From assembly GCA_001661245.1 (NCBI GenBank), contig KV454014.1, positions 1,056,804 to 1,120,803 of the forward strand: a stretch of DNA of 64,000 nucleotides, given 5' to 3'. How positions within the stretch are numbered: the first letter of the stretch is position 1; every line of letters begins with the position of its first letter. The DNA is from Pachysolen tannophilus NRRL Y-2460 (Eukaryota > Ascomycota > Pichiomycetes > Alaninales > Pachysolenaceae). Below the pieces are notes generated by a model. The model was not told where the DNA came from. It was given only the letters and a program-made list of their open reading frames with translations, and ran no database searches. Below are positions 19,406-29,112 of this stretch, piece by piece. Made by a program: the position numbers and the translations under genes.

Positions 19406-21964
19406 ATGACAGCTTCAAGTAACGGCGGTAAAGTGCATAATAATAATAATAATAATATTGATGATACCAAGTTAAAGAACAAGCCGTATAATAATGGTTT
19501 AGAAGAATATAATAATCATAATATTAGTGAGGGCGCTATGAGCTCTCATACTCAAAAATTTAAACTTTTCAAAAATTGTTTGAAGAATCCTTTTAATAAA
19601 AATGGGAATAATAATAATAATAATAATAATGGGGTGTTAATTACACCCCCGTCATCAAAACATAGTAAATTAAAGGATATACCGAATATTCGTACAAATT
19701 TGGTTGCATTTTCATCTTCTTCTTCATCATCATTTTCATCAAATACAACACATACAAATGGTATTAATGATGCAATGCTCCGCGGTTGTGATGATGACGA
19801 TATGGCATACTCATCAGCATCATCATCTTTATCTTCTGAATCTCTTAATTCAGATGGGGAAAGTGAATCCAAGTTGAAAGAATTGGAAGAAAATGAAAAA
19901 GACTATTGTTCTGGTGGGTATCATCCCACTTTTATTGGAGAAAAATATGGTCCAAATGATAGGTATACAGTAGTTAGAAAATTAGGTTGGGGACATTTTT
20001 CAACTGTATGGTTAGCATTCGATAATAAAACATCAACTCATGTTGCTTTTAAAATTGTTCGCTCAGCTAAACAATATCATGAAGCAGCTTTGGATGAAAT
20101 AAAAATATTAGAAGCAATCAATGATGGAGATGATTCACATCCGGGGAAAAGACATTTGGTTAAAATGTTGGACCATTTTGTCATAAAAGGTCCAAATGGT
20201 CAACATGTTTGTATGGTTTTTGAAGTCTTGGGTGAAAATATGCTTAATTTGATAAATAAATTTAAAGATTTCCAAAAAAATCAAAAATTAAATATTAAAA
20301 GTTCAGGCAGAAATAATTCGGCTTCTTCTTCTTCATATCACAGCAATAATAATAATTATAATAATATTTATAACACAACACCCACTTCTTCATCATCAGC
20401 ATCTTTTTCTTGTCAGAATGGTGGATGTGCAGAAATTGAAGCTGTCTTAAAAGATATGCATGGAGGGTTACCGATTCAATTGGTAAAACAAATAACAAAA
20501 CAATTATTGTTAGCTCTTGATTATCTTCATTCAAAATGTGGATTGATTCATACAGATTTAAAACCTGAAAATGTTTTGATTGAAATTAATGATGTTGAAA
20601 AATTACTCAAACTTATAGAATTAGATGAAAAAAAGAAACGTAGAAATTATATTTCAAAATTAAACACTAATTATGGTATTAATAGGAGACGCAATAGTGC
20701 TCAGCAAGATCAAAATATTAATTCTGGTGGTCGTCATAAATCTAGAAGATCAATAACAAAATATTACGATTCTCCAGTTAGATGCTCAAAACCACTATCA
20801 TCGCCTTTAACTATTGAAGAGAATATATTTAGATCTTTTTCACTTGCAAGCAGAAATTCGTTTTCTAGTAGTCATAGAAGCAGCGTTAGCAAGGATAATT
20901 CTTTTAATAATAACAATAACAGTACTGAAGTCATTAATGGTAATGGTAATGGTAATATAATTTTTAATTCTGAAATTTTCAGATTAACTGAAAATAGTTC
21001 TTTATCTCAGGATATTGGTATATCACCAAGAGAAATGGCCAATTCAGCAGAAAACTTACGCAAGAATAAGAAATCTTTAGATGAAAAATATTCTTTAAAA
21101 GATGAAGAAAATTCATCAGAAGCTTTAACAAAATTGTCAACTAGTTTTGGATCATTATTTTTGGAAAATAAAAATGAATTATCAAAATGGTATCAAGATG
21201 AATATTGTAACAGTGTTGATTTAAATAATCTGATTTCAATTAAGATAGCAGATTTAGGTAATGCTTGCTGGTCATATCATCATTATACCAATGATATTCA
21301 AACTAGGCAGTATAGAGCACCAGAAATAATTTTAGGTGGTGAATGGGGTTGTTCCACAGATATCTGGTCTGCAGCTTGTTTAATTTTTGAACTTATAACT
21401 TCTGATTATTTATTTGATCCCAAAATTGGTGCTTCTTTTGGTAAAGATGATGATCATTTGGCTCAGATAATGGAACTTTTAGATTATGCTCCTCATAAAG
21501 ATTATCTTTCAAATTGTAAAAATGCAAAGTCATTTTTTTCTAGATCAAACGATAGTGATTTTTGTTTTTTGAAAAAAATTAGAAACTTGAAAATTTGGAA
21601 ATTGGACAAAGTTTTACTAGAAAAATACCATTTAGACGAGTCAGAAGCTGATGAGATTTCCGATTTACTTGTTAATATGTTAAAATTCGAACCAAAAGAT
21701 CGTATGGATGCTGCTGGTTTATCAAACCATTCATTTTTGTCGAATTGTAATGTAGATGAAGGTGTGGACAAGGAATATGGCAGCAAAGGTGAAGATATTA
21801 AAGGATGGTATTATGAATATAAGGCTAGCAGATTGTGTTGTAATAAGAAAAAGAAAAAATCAGAAAAACTTCTCTGTGGAAGGAAAAATCATGTTGATGC
21901 TAAGGCACCAATGGAAAAGTTAGAACCCGGAAATGGCAAAGAAGTGCTTTTTGGTGTTTATTAA
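19406..21964 (+). CDS. SKY1: SR-protein kinase (SRPK family)
   Basis: 852 residues from the ATG at 19406 (the open frame starts slightly earlier without an ATG). The N-terminal ~180 residues are Asn/Ser-rich. The kinase begins with KYGPNDRYTVVRKLGWGHFS and AFKIVRSAKQYHEAALDEIK. The catalytic loop reads LIHTDLKPENVLI near residue 380, a ~215-residue Ser-rich insert splits the kinase (the SRPK hallmark), and the second half has IKIADLGNACWS, TRQYRAPEIILG and WGCSTDIWSAACLIFELI. Sky1 phosphorylates SR-type RNA-binding proteins such as Npl3 and affects mRNA export and ion tolerance. The C-terminus beyond the kinase is Lys-rich and longer than in Saccharomyces Sky1 (742 residues). Confidence 0.93.
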   Translation: MTASSNGGKVHNNNNNNIDDTKLKNKPYNNGLEEYNNHNISEGAMSSHTQKFKLFKNCLKNPFNKNGNNNNNNNNGVLITPPSSKHSKLKDIPNIRTNLVAFSSSSSSSFSSNTTHTNGINDAMLRGCDDDDMAYSSASSSLSSESLNSDGESESKLKELEENEKDYCSGGYHPTFIGEKYGPNDRYTVVRKLGWGHFSTVWLAFDNKTSTHVAFKIVRSAKQYHEAALDEIKILEAINDGDDSHPGKRHLVKMLDHFVIKGPNGQHVCMVFEVLGENMLNLINKFKDFQKNQKLNIKSSGRNNSASSSSYHSNNNNYNNIYNTTPTSSSSASFSCQNGGCAEIEAVLKDMHGGLPIQLVKQITKQLLLALDYLHSKCGLIHTDLKPENVLIEINDVEKLLKLIELDEKKKRRNYISKLNTNYGINRRRNSAQQDQNINSGGRHKSRRSITKYYDSPVRCSKPLSSPLTIEENIFRSFSLASRNSFSSSHRSSVSKDNSFNNNNNSTEVINGNGNGNIIFNSEIFRLTENSSLSQDIGISPREMANSAENLRKNKKSLDEKYSLKDEENSSEALTKLSTSFGSLFLENKNELSKWYQDEYCNSVDLNNLISIKIADLGNACWSYHHYTNDIQTRQYRAPEIILGGEWGCSTDIWSAACLIFELITSDYLFDPKIGASFGKDDDHLAQIMELLDYAPHKDYLSNCKNAKSFFSRSNDSDFCFLKKIRNLKIWKLDKVLLEKYHLDESEADEISDLLVNMLKFEPKDRMDAAGLSNHSFLSNCNVDEGVDKEYGSKGEDIKGWYYEYKASRLCCNKKKKKSEKLLCGRKNHVDAKAPMEKLEPGNGKEVLFGVY

Positions 21965-22290
21965 CATATTTCCGTTTGAAGGAAGAAATTTTATTAGTTA
22001 TTTTGGGAGGAGTTAATATTATTATTATTATTATTATTTGATATCGTTTTTAAGAAAAAGTAATGGGTTAGGATACGGATGTTTACAAAGGGGTCGTAAC
22101 AGAGGAGAAAAAGTCATTTTATTGGGTTTATTTATTTATTTTGAGTCGTTAATCTTTTTTTTTTTTTTTAACGCTTATGCTTTCATTTACATTTAGGATC
22201 ATATAACATTTATTAGAGAATTCAATAATACTTTTAGATACTTTTTGTTCTTTGAAATTATATTTTAGAGATGGAAAAGTTTAATAATGA
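21965..22290. other. convergent 3' region of SKY1 and CWC27
   Basis: Contains a (TTA)n tract near 22018-22036 and T runs; nothing else seen. Confidence 0.6.
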
Positions 22291-23358
22291 TCACTTTGGG
22301 TTTTCATCTATAAGTTTATGCGAGTAGAATTCGAAATTATCTTCTTCGGAAGATAAATCTTCCTCATTGTCATCGTCATTATTTAACCAAGAAGGAGCAC
22401 CGTTATTTTTTGTTGACTGATTTTCAGAATTATTTTCATGATTATCATAATTTTTCATTCTATCCTTAAATGAGCTGAGCATCTTAATGGTTTCTTGTTC
22501 TCGGGCTTCTAAAGCAGATTTATCTAATTTATGTCTTCTCCGGTTACTATTCAGGTTCTTTTGGGAAACTATCGTAGAACTATTATCCTTGGATTCGCTT
22601 TTTTCCAAAACTGGAGGTGAAATGACCTTCAGTTTTTCTTTATTTTCTTTATCTTCTATTATTTTAGAATCTTCAACTTCTTTATTCACTACTAATCTTT
22701 CATCATTCAACAATTCATGAGCAGATTTCATTTTCAAGTTAACAGATTCATCTAGATTACCTTCTTCTTCAACATCTTCATAATTCAATTTCACTTTTAT
22801 TTTTTTCAGCTTTTTTTTATTCTTTGTCGTAATGGTTTCATTGGTTTTCCTTTTCTTACTATCTTCAGAATCTAAATCATCAAAATACTTTATTATGACC
22901 TCGCATTTTGTAATAACTGCTGGATATAAAGGTTCTTCTCCATTCAATTCTCCATCTGCTATTTTTAACACATTATAAATGGTATCACCAACAACCTTAC
23001 CAAAAACTGTAAATTTATTATTCAACTCACTAGTCTCTCGCAATGTTATGAAAAATTGGTCATTGTTGGAATTGGGTTTATTTCTATTAGAACTCCCTAA
23101 GATACCTCTTCTGTTGAATCTTAATCTTGAATGAAATTCATCTTTGAAAAACAGTGATTCTTCTTTCAAAGGTTCATCTATTTGAATTATAAAATCTTTA
23201 ATAATCTTATTAAATTTACAACCGTTGAATTTTTGAGAAATACAATTTTGTATAAAATTTCTTGAAGTTATTGGTGTTTCCTTTGCCCATAATTCAATCT
23301 CTATGGGTCCCTTTGTTGATTGCAAGATCACTTTAGCTGTTGTTGGTGGTTCTGCCAT
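22291..23358 (-). CDS. CWC27: spliceosome-associated cyclophilin-like protein Cwc27
   Basis: 355 residues. Residues ~1-155 are a cyclophilin fold: AEPPTTAKVILQSTKGPIEI, SRNFIQNCISQKFNG, FKDEFHSRLRFNRRGILG, NNDQFFITL and LNNKFTVFGKVVGDTIYNVL. This is closest to human CWC27 (same 'EPPT..KV' start and 'KDEFHSRLRFNRRG'). The catalytic Arg of active prolyl isomerases is replaced (FNKIIKDF in place of FHRIIPGF) and the following QGGD is altered, so it is probably not an active isomerase, as reported for human CWC27. The rest is charged and low-complexity with KKR patches, typical of the Cwc27 tail that contacts the activated spliceosome. Confidence 0.88.
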   Translation of the reverse strand: MAEPPTTAKVILQSTKGPIEIELWAKETPITSRNFIQNCISQKFNGCKFNKIIKDFIIQIDEPLKEESLFFKDEFHSRLRFNRRGILGSSNRNKPNSNNDQFFITLRETSELNNKFTVFGKVVGDTIYNVLKIADGELNGEEPLYPAVITKCEVIIKYFDDLDSEDSKKRKTNETITTKNKKKLKKIKVKLNYEDVEEEGNLDESVNLKMKSAHELLNDERLVVNKEVEDSKIIEDKENKEKLKVISPPVLEKSESKDNSSTIVSQKNLNSNRRRHKLDKSALEAREQETIKMLSSFKDRMKNYDNHENNSENQSTKNNGAPSWLNNDDDNEEDLSSEEDNFEFYSHKLIDENPK

Positions 23359-23541
23359 ATCTCTCTTTTACTTGTTGAGCGAATTTATTATCTATAAAGA
23401 TTTATCCTGTAAAAGACTAATAGAAAAAAAATCATATAAATATAATATATATATATATATATATTTATACCGGGAAACACATACAACTAGTATTCTTTTC
23501 TGTTTTAAATTAATAATAATTTTTTGAATACAAGATAAGAA

Positions 23542-24060
23542 TCAATGGTTCCAAAAATCTTTATGATCTTTTATAATTTCTTCAAATAATTCATCAAATG
23601 GACCTATAATTTGAATATCTTTTTGGCCTCTCAGAGCAACACTTCTAGAATCCAAATTTAATGTCATGTTTTCTGGATTATCATTAGTCAATTGTAACAA
23701 TTTCTGCTCTTCAGCTCCATAGACAATTCTTCCTATATTACTCCAATAGCATGAACCAAAACACATTACACATGGCTCAAAGTTGGTGTACAAAGTACAT
23801 TTCCAAAGAAATTCTGGAGGAAAGTTACTCCATGCAATTCGACAAAGTGTTGACTCTGCATGATTTAAAGTATCAATATTTCCCTGGGATATTAAAACTT
23901 CTTCATTATCTGGTCCTACAAGAATACAACCAAATGGATGCTTATGTAGAAGGGTTTTCGCTCTGTTAGCTGTTTTGATCGCTGTTCGGAGATGTTTGAT
24001 CATAAGTTCTCGCGATGGGAGAGGTGATCTTTCGGGGAAGATATTAACAGTGGAAGACAT
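23542..24060 (-). CDS. cytidine/deoxycytidylate-type nucleoside deaminase
   Basis: 172 residues with the zinc motifs of the CDA fold: LNHAEST (HAE) and EPCVMCFGSCYW (PCxxC), plus HPFGCILVGPDN upstream. The arrangement, with the PCxxC close to a GRIVYGA strand, is that of the guanine-deaminase/nucleoside-deaminase branch rather than yeast cytosine deaminase Fcy1, whose motifs are spaced differently. It may deaminate a free nucleobase or nucleoside; the substrate cannot be told. The gene lies on the same strand as the complex I subunit, ~210 bases away. Confidence 0.75.
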   Translation of the reverse strand: MSSTVNIFPERSPLPSRELMIKHLRTAIKTANRAKTLLHKHPFGCILVGPDNEEVLISQGNIDTLNHAESTLCRIAWSNFPPEFLWKCTLYTNFEPCVMCFGSCYWSNIGRIVYGAEEQKLLQLTNDNPENMTLNLDSRSVALRGQKDIQIIGPFDELFEEIIKDHKDFWNH

Positions 24061-24200
24061 TTTTTTTTATGAGAAACAATGAATACTAATATTTATATAT
24101 GAATTTGTTGTTGGTAAATTTGATTCAAATTCAACTTTGTGAATGACGAGTGAAAAGAAAGAAAAAAAATAAAAAATAAAAAAAACTCTGATAACTAGAT

Positions 24201-24259
24201 AAATAATAATAAATAAATAAATAATAAATAAATAAATAATAAATAAATAAATAAATAAA
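24201..24259. repeat. (AAAT)n / (AAT)n low-complexity repeat
   Basis: Alternating AAAT and AAT units in the short interval between the deaminase gene and the complex I subunit gene. Confidence 0.85.
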
Positions 24260-24269
24260 TTTTCTCACT

Positions 24270-25490
24270 TTAAATATTGAACAAATTGAGTGAATCTTTT
24301 GGAGTATTAACATAATCTCTCAATTTTTCAACTTCTTCTTTGGAATAAACAGTTCTATTTTCTGTCTGTGAGGAATGGAAGATTACTGGTTTTACATATC
24401 TGTATAAATATTCTGATAATTCATCTGCAACCATATCCAAATCATTAAAAGTCTTACAATTTGGATCTATAACTTGATTAATATGAACTCTTGTCAATTG
24501 ATCAGTATTAAATCTTTCTTGTGAAGATAAAACTTGTCTTACTTGAGCAACAAATTTAACTAAAAATTCAGGAATTGGTAAATAATAACCAGCAGAAGCA
24601 GGGTAGTAACCTCTTTGATCAATATGAATAATATGTTTAATCATTTCTCTTAATTCCAGCTTTGAATAACGTTCATTACCATATAATTCAAAAGTTTGAC
24701 CCATAGTAGAATCATCATAACCAATTTTTTCCAACAGTTGTGCCACTTGAGCTCCATGAACTGGGTAAACTTCTTTTTTAAAAATAATATTACCACCCAA
24801 GACTTTAATTCTTAATAATTCATTTAAAAATCTTGAATTTCTACCATACATTGGAGCTGGTCTAACAATTGTTGCATCTGGGTAAAAATCTTTAACAACT
24901 TGTTCACTTAAACCTTTTGTTGCATAAAAAATTGATTCTGAATTTGGATTTGCATTATAAGAAGAAACATGAATAAATCTTGGAACACCTGCTTCCCTTG
25001 ATGCTTTAGCTATTCTTCTTGCAGCTTCAATATTTACATCTGCCATTGAGAAATTTTTGGTCCAATGTTCAGAACCAATCAAATTAAATACAATATCAGA
25101 ATGCAGAACACTTTTAGCAATTGAATCTAAATTTCTAATATCAAATTCCATAAAATTAACAACTCCTAAATCTCCATTAACTTTTAATTGTCTTTTAAGC
25201 ATAGCATTTCTAAAAGGAACAACAGTAATAGTCCCATGTTTAGCTAACTTGGCAACCAACTGACGACCTAAAAACCCAGACCCACCAAAAACTGTTGCCG
25301 TATACCCAGTTCTTGAAGATCTGTTCCCTTGACCTACCGCTGTTACAATCTTACCTGCACCTGTAATATTGACATCTGATTTTAATGGGAAAAGTGATAT
25401 ATACCTCCTACTATTTCTGAAAAAACAAAATTTGGAAATATTAACCTCACTAACCTCACTAACAACTCTAAAAGCTACTTTCAACACCAT
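24270..25490 (-). CDS. mitochondrial NADH:ubiquinone oxidoreductase 39/40-kDa subunit (NDUFA9 type)
   Basis: 406 residues. Residues ~1-55 look like a mitochondrial presequence, rich in Arg, Ser and Phe with few acids. Then an extended short-chain dehydrogenase fold: TATVFGGSGFLGRQLVAKLA (NADPH-binding Gly motif), VFNLIGSEHWTKNFSMADVN, GVPRFIHVSSYNAN, YATKGLSEQVV (the Y..K pair) and RPAPMYGRNSRFLN. This is the accessory complex I subunit that holds a structural NADPH. It is informative for the organism: yeasts of the Saccharomyces lineage have no complex I. The reading frame continues to SLNLFNI and the start ATG is at 25490. Confidence 0.9.
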   Translation of the reverse strand: MVLKVAFRVVSEVSEVNISKFCFFRNSRRYISLFPLKSDVNITGAGKIVTAVGQGNRSSRTGYTATVFGGSGFLGRQLVAKLAKHGTITVVPFRNAMLKRQLKVNGDLGVVNFMEFDIRNLDSIAKSVLHSDIVFNLIGSEHWTKNFSMADVNIEAARRIAKASREAGVPRFIHVSSYNANPNSESIFYATKGLSEQVVKDFYPDATIVRPAPMYGRNSRFLNELLRIKVLGGNIIFKKEVYPVHGAQVAQLLEKIGYDDSTMGQTFELYGNERYSKLELREMIKHIIHIDQRGYYPASAGYYLPIPEFLVKFVAQVRQVLSSQERFNTDQLTRVHINQVIDPNCKTFNDLDMVADELSEYLYRYVKPVIFHSSQTENRTVYSKEEVEKLRDYVNTPKDSLNLFNI

Positions 25491-25694
25491 TTCCTATCCA
25501 TCAACTAATAGATTGATCAATCTACCTAATCCAATAATAATTACAATATCAATTTAATATATATATATCTTATTTAATCTTACTGGTTTACAATAAATTA
25601 TCATTTTATAAACTCACTATTTGATATTTCGAATACTACTTTTTTGTTTATTTCCACCATCAAAAAAGAGCATTTTTTGATGGAATTGAAATGA

Positions 25695-25731
<37 letters not shown>

Positions 25732-25791
25732 GAAAAGAAAAGAAAAGAGAAGATGTCTTGATTTCTCGTTGTCGGCAGTTGATAGTGTGGA

Positions 25792-27924
25792 TCAGTGTTT
25801 TCCCTTTGTACGTTTATGTCTTAATTCTTTTTGTTGTTTTTCGATTTCTGGATCGAACAAGATGAATTCATCTAAACCTTTACCTGCAGGAACCATTGGT
25901 AATACTGGGACTTTTTTCTCTACCCAAGCATCCAATAAGACTGGGCCATCTGTGTTCAACCATTCTGCTATACCTGGGATCATATCTTCTTGTTTTACAA
26001 TTCTAATTGCTTTCATACCCATTGCTTCTGCCAATTTTACAAAATCTGGATTTGTTTGATGAGTATGTGAATAACGATCTTCATAAAAAAGAGATTGCCA
26101 TTGGGTGACCATACCTTGTTCTTCATTATTTAAGACACAAACTTTAATTGGTGCATTTGCCTGTACAGCAGAGCTTAATTCAGTAAGGGTCATGTTTAAT
26201 GAAGCATCACCATCAATATCAATAACTAAAGCATTTGGTTTTGCAACTTGAGCACCAATTGCAGCAGGAAGACCATAACCCATTGTTCCCAAACCACCAG
26301 AGGTAATAAAAGTTCTTGGTTTTGTCCAATTGAAATATTGAGCAGTCCACATTTGATGTTGTCCAACACCAGTGGTAACAATAACTTCTTCTTTATTTTT
26401 CATCAGATGCAGTTGTTTTGAAATTTCAGAGATTAAAGTTTGTGGTTTTATAGCAGAACCTGGTGTTTCTAATTGATATGTATATGGATATTTCAATTTC
26501 CATTCTTTAATTTGATCAAACCATTCTTTTCTTTCTAATTTAGTAACTGGTTCAATAATTGGTATGAATTTTTCTAAATTATGAGTAACATCACCTTCTA
26601 TAGCTTCTGTCAGTTCAACAACTTTATTTATATTTTTTGGTTGAATTTCAAAATGTATAATTCCACCTCTTTTCTCCAATGCAGCTAATTTTGCTTGTGG
26701 AGCAAATTTATTTATATTACCAGTAACACGATCATCAAATCTTGCACCTAATGCAATAATACAATCTGAATTTTGCATTGCCATATTTGCTACAGCTGAT
26801 CCATGCATACCTAATAAATCTAAAGATTTTTCATCATTTTGATTAAATGCACCTAATGCTTGTAAAGTTGTTGTAACTGGAATTTGAGCTCTATCAGCCA
26901 ATTCTTTTAATTTTTTAGGTCCTAATTCTGAATTTAAAATACCTGCACCAACATATAAAACTGGTTTTTTCAGTTTATTTAATAACAGTGCAGCTCTTTG
27001 AATTGAACGCATTGTAAATTCATTTACTGCAGCTTCTGTAATTTCTTTTAAAGTAGATGATGGTAAAGTTGTATTCACAGGAATAGCTTCTCTTAAAATT
27101 GCAGCAGTAACATCTTTTGGTAAATCAACCAATACAGGACCTGGACGTCCAGAAGTCAGGATTTCAAAAGCTTCATTTATACGTCTTGGTAATTCTGCAA
27201 CCGATTTTACCATCACATTCCATTTTGTACAAGATCTCGATATACCAACAACATCTGCTTCTTGGAAAGCATCGGTACCAATTGCCGAAGTTGGGACTTG
27301 CCCCGTAAATACAACCAATGGAACACCATCTGCCAATGCATCTGCCATTGGTGTGACAACGTTTGTAGCACCTGGACCCGAGGTGACCAAGACAACACCA
27401 GGTTTCCCCGAAGCTCTAGCATAACCTTCAGCCATATGACCTGCTCCTTGTTCATGACGAGGCAAGACAAACTTAAAATGAGGCGAATTATAAATTGCAT
27501 CAAATACAGGTAAAATGGCTCCACCAGGATATCCAAATACAGTATCAACTTTATGCCTAAGCATCATTTCATGGAAAACTTGACCACCACTCAAACCAAT
27601 AAACGAATCATCCATAAGCAGCTGCTGCGAGTGTGTACTTTTTGATTTCGATTTCCCAGTTCTTTGAATCGGCAGCAGCTGTTGGGGCTGGGGCAGCTGG
27701 TGCTGCTGTTGGTGCTGCAGCTGTTGATTCAACAGTTGTTTCTGATCTTTCTCTTGCTCTTGATTAAAAGAAGGCAGCGGTGTTGGCCTCACAGCAGCTG
27801 CCCCATGAACTGCCTGAGCTGCCAGAGCAGCATTATAACAAGCCACTGAAGATGTTAATGATCTTTTCGCAACAGCGGTGAAAATTTTACAATGTATATT
27901 TGGTTTTATAGTATTATAAATCAT
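25792..27924 (-). CDS. ILV2: acetolactate synthase catalytic subunit (branched-chain amino-acid synthesis)
   Basis: 710 residues. Residues 1-~115 are a mitochondrial leader followed by a Gln-rich tract containing several CTG codons (Leu, or Ser if CUG is serine). The enzyme follows: TVFGYPGGAILPVFDAIY, LPRHEQGAGHMAEGYARASG with the thiamine-activating Glu, TSGPGATNVVTPMADAL, GARFDDRVTGN, TTGVGQHQMWTAQYF, TSGGLGTMGYGLPAAIGAQV and the ThDP site DIDGDASLNMTLTEL...LNNEEQG. It joins two pyruvates (or pyruvate and 2-ketobutyrate) in mitochondria. A Gcn4-type core lies ~350 bases upstream. CTG in VVE-CTG-TEA stands where Saccharomyces has Thr. Confidence 0.97.
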   Translation of the reverse strand: MIYNTIKPNIHCKIFTAVAKRSLTSSVACYNAALAAQAVHGAAAVRPTPLPSFNQEQEKDQKQLLNQQLQHQQQHQLPQPQQLLPIQRTGKSKSKSTHSQQLLMDDSFIGLSGGQVFHEMMLRHKVDTVFGYPGGAILPVFDAIYNSPHFKFVLPRHEQGAGHMAEGYARASGKPGVVLVTSGPGATNVVTPMADALADGVPLVVFTGQVPTSAIGTDAFQEADVVGISRSCTKWNVMVKSVAELPRRINEAFEILTSGRPGPVLVDLPKDVTAAILREAIPVNTTLPSSTLKEITEAAVNEFTMRSIQRAALLLNKLKKPVLYVGAGILNSELGPKKLKELADRAQIPVTTTLQALGAFNQNDEKSLDLLGMHGSAVANMAMQNSDCIIALGARFDDRVTGNINKFAPQAKLAALEKRGGIIHFEIQPKNINKVVELTEAIEGDVTHNLEKFIPIIEPVTKLERKEWFDQIKEWKLKYPYTYQLETPGSAIKPQTLISEISKQLHLMKNKEEVIVTTGVGQHQMWTAQYFNWTKPRTFITSGGLGTMGYGLPAAIGAQVAKPNALVIDIDGDASLNMTLTELSSAVQANAPIKVCVLNNEEQGMVTQWQSLFYEDRYSHTHQTNPDFVKLAEAMGMKAIRIVKQEDMIPGIAEWLNTDGPVLLDAWVEKKVPVLPMVPAGKGLDEFILFDPEIEKQQKELRHKRTKGKH

Positions 27925-28254
27925 AACCCCTAATTTAAATAATAATGAAAAATTAAAAAAAAAAAAATAATAAATGGGAATTTTAATACAGAAAAAGTAT
28001 CAATGTAAAATAAAAATAAAAAAATAAAAAATCAAATAAAACTACCCAAACACTTTTTTTTTTTAATCACTTCTTACTTATCTATCCTATCCTTAACCTT
28101 TTCTCTAATGATTTTACAAAAAAAAAAAAATTTTTTTATTTATTGTTAAAGATGAACAAAATTGTGGTATTATATATTTTTAGTGAAAAATTTATAGTTT
28201 TATACAAAGAAAAGAAAAAAAAAAATTTAAAAAAAAAAAAAAAATTTTTTTTCG

Positions 28255-28266
28255 TGCGCATGCGCA
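28255..28266. promoter_or_regulatory. perfect GC-rich palindrome TGCGCATGCGCA
   Basis: A 12-base perfect palindrome in an AT-rich promoter, ~330 bases upstream of ILV2. It may be a binding site for a dimeric factor; the factor is unknown. Confidence 0.4.
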
Positions 28267-28272
28267 GAAAAA

Positions 28273-28278
28273 GAGTCA
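28273..28278 (-). promoter_or_regulatory. Gcn4-type core TGACTC upstream of ILV2
   Basis: Minus strand reads ATGACTCT, six of seven bases of the Gcn4 site. Family knowledge says ILV genes are under general amino-acid control; one site is weak evidence. Confidence 0.4.
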
Positions 28279-28532
28279 TAATAAATACCGATCAAAACTA
28301 TGAAAATGAATATGTCCTCTTGTCCTGTCTTTCACCGGTCTTTTAATTGTTTCAATTGTTTATTGACTATTCATTTTTCTTTACAAGTGGAAAGTTTTAT
28401 TTTACGGTTTATGAAACAATTGGTAGATTTGTGTTGTAGTAAAAGTACTTATTAATTGTAAATTAACTCTTGTAAAACGAAAAAAGAAAAAAAATTTATT
28501 TTGAGTTTATATTTATTTATATTCTTAATGGC

Positions 28533-28562
28533 CGGTAAGCGGTAAGCGGTGAGCGGTACGGT
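28533..28562 (+). repeat. tandem AAGCGGT-type heptamers
   Basis: GGTAAGCGGTAAGCGGTGAG followed by another GCGGTA: about four imperfect seven-base units, with further GGCGGTAA copies downstream (near 28582 and 28602). The units recur over ~80 bases and stand out from the AT-rich surroundings. Confidence 0.6.
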
Positions 28563-28959
28563 GTGAATTGCGAATTGTGGGGCGGTAAATAGTGAGTGTT
28601 TTGGGCGGTAATGTTTTTGGGCAGTGACATAAACTTTTGATCTCTTTTAAAGGGCTTAATTTTTTTTTCGATTACTTTCGATTACACGACTTTTTTTCAC
28701 TTTTCTTTTTTTTTTTTTTTTTTTTTTACAGTGCGGGGGAGAAAACGGAAAAAAAGAAACGGAGCGGAAAAGGGACCTTCCCCATTTGGGCTTATTTCGA
28801 AGTTTTGTGCTTGTCGGTGCACTACCTAATGATAATGTACTTGTTTTGATATTAAGTGCACGATTTTATGTGTTTTCCTCTTTTAGCGCTTTGTATTTCA
28901 AACCACTACTTTTTATTTTTCTTTTGAAAAAAAATTTTTTGGTCGTGCGATTTGGAGCG

Positions 28960-28972
28960 AAAAAATTTTTCA
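28960..28972 (-). promoter_or_regulatory. RRPE element in the ERB1 promoter
   Basis: Minus strand reads TGAAAAATTTTTT, an exact match to the ribosomal-RNA-processing element core, 140-150 bases upstream of ERB1. RRPE is typical of ribosome-biogenesis genes. A partial PAC-like GATGAG lies ~60 bases nearer to the start. Confidence 0.7.
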
Positions 28973-29057
28973 GCCCATAAAGAAAAAAAAAAGAGAAGAA
29001 GAAGAAGAAGAAGAAGTTGATGAGTTTAGTTAGTTTTATACGTTAAAGGTATAGGCG

Positions 29058-29088
29058 CTAAGTTCTAAGTTCTAAGTTCTAAGTTCTA
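29058..29088 (+). repeat. tandem CTAAGTT heptamers in the ERB1 leader
   Basis: Four exact copies of CTAAGTT and a partial fifth, ending 24 bases before the ERB1 ATG, so probably inside the mRNA leader. Confidence 0.85.
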
Positions 29089-29112
29089 GGATTTAGGTTA
29101 TTAAGGCTGATA

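Larger units (their letters stand above)
27925..29112. other. divergent ILV2-ERB1 promoter region
   Basis: About 1.2 kb. It holds A/T runs, a perfect 12-base palindrome TGCGCATGCGCA (28255-28266), a Gcn4-type core (28273-28278), tandem AAGCGGT-like units (28533-28562), an RRPE element (28960-28972), a GAA run (about 28997-29016) and tandem CTAAGTT units (29058-29088). No protein gene could be supported. Confidence 0.65.

Noticed and set aside
28143-28980. Three small frames in the ILV2-ERB1 promoter
   Set aside because: They consist of homopolymer-coded Lys or Phe runs and overlap promoter motifs.
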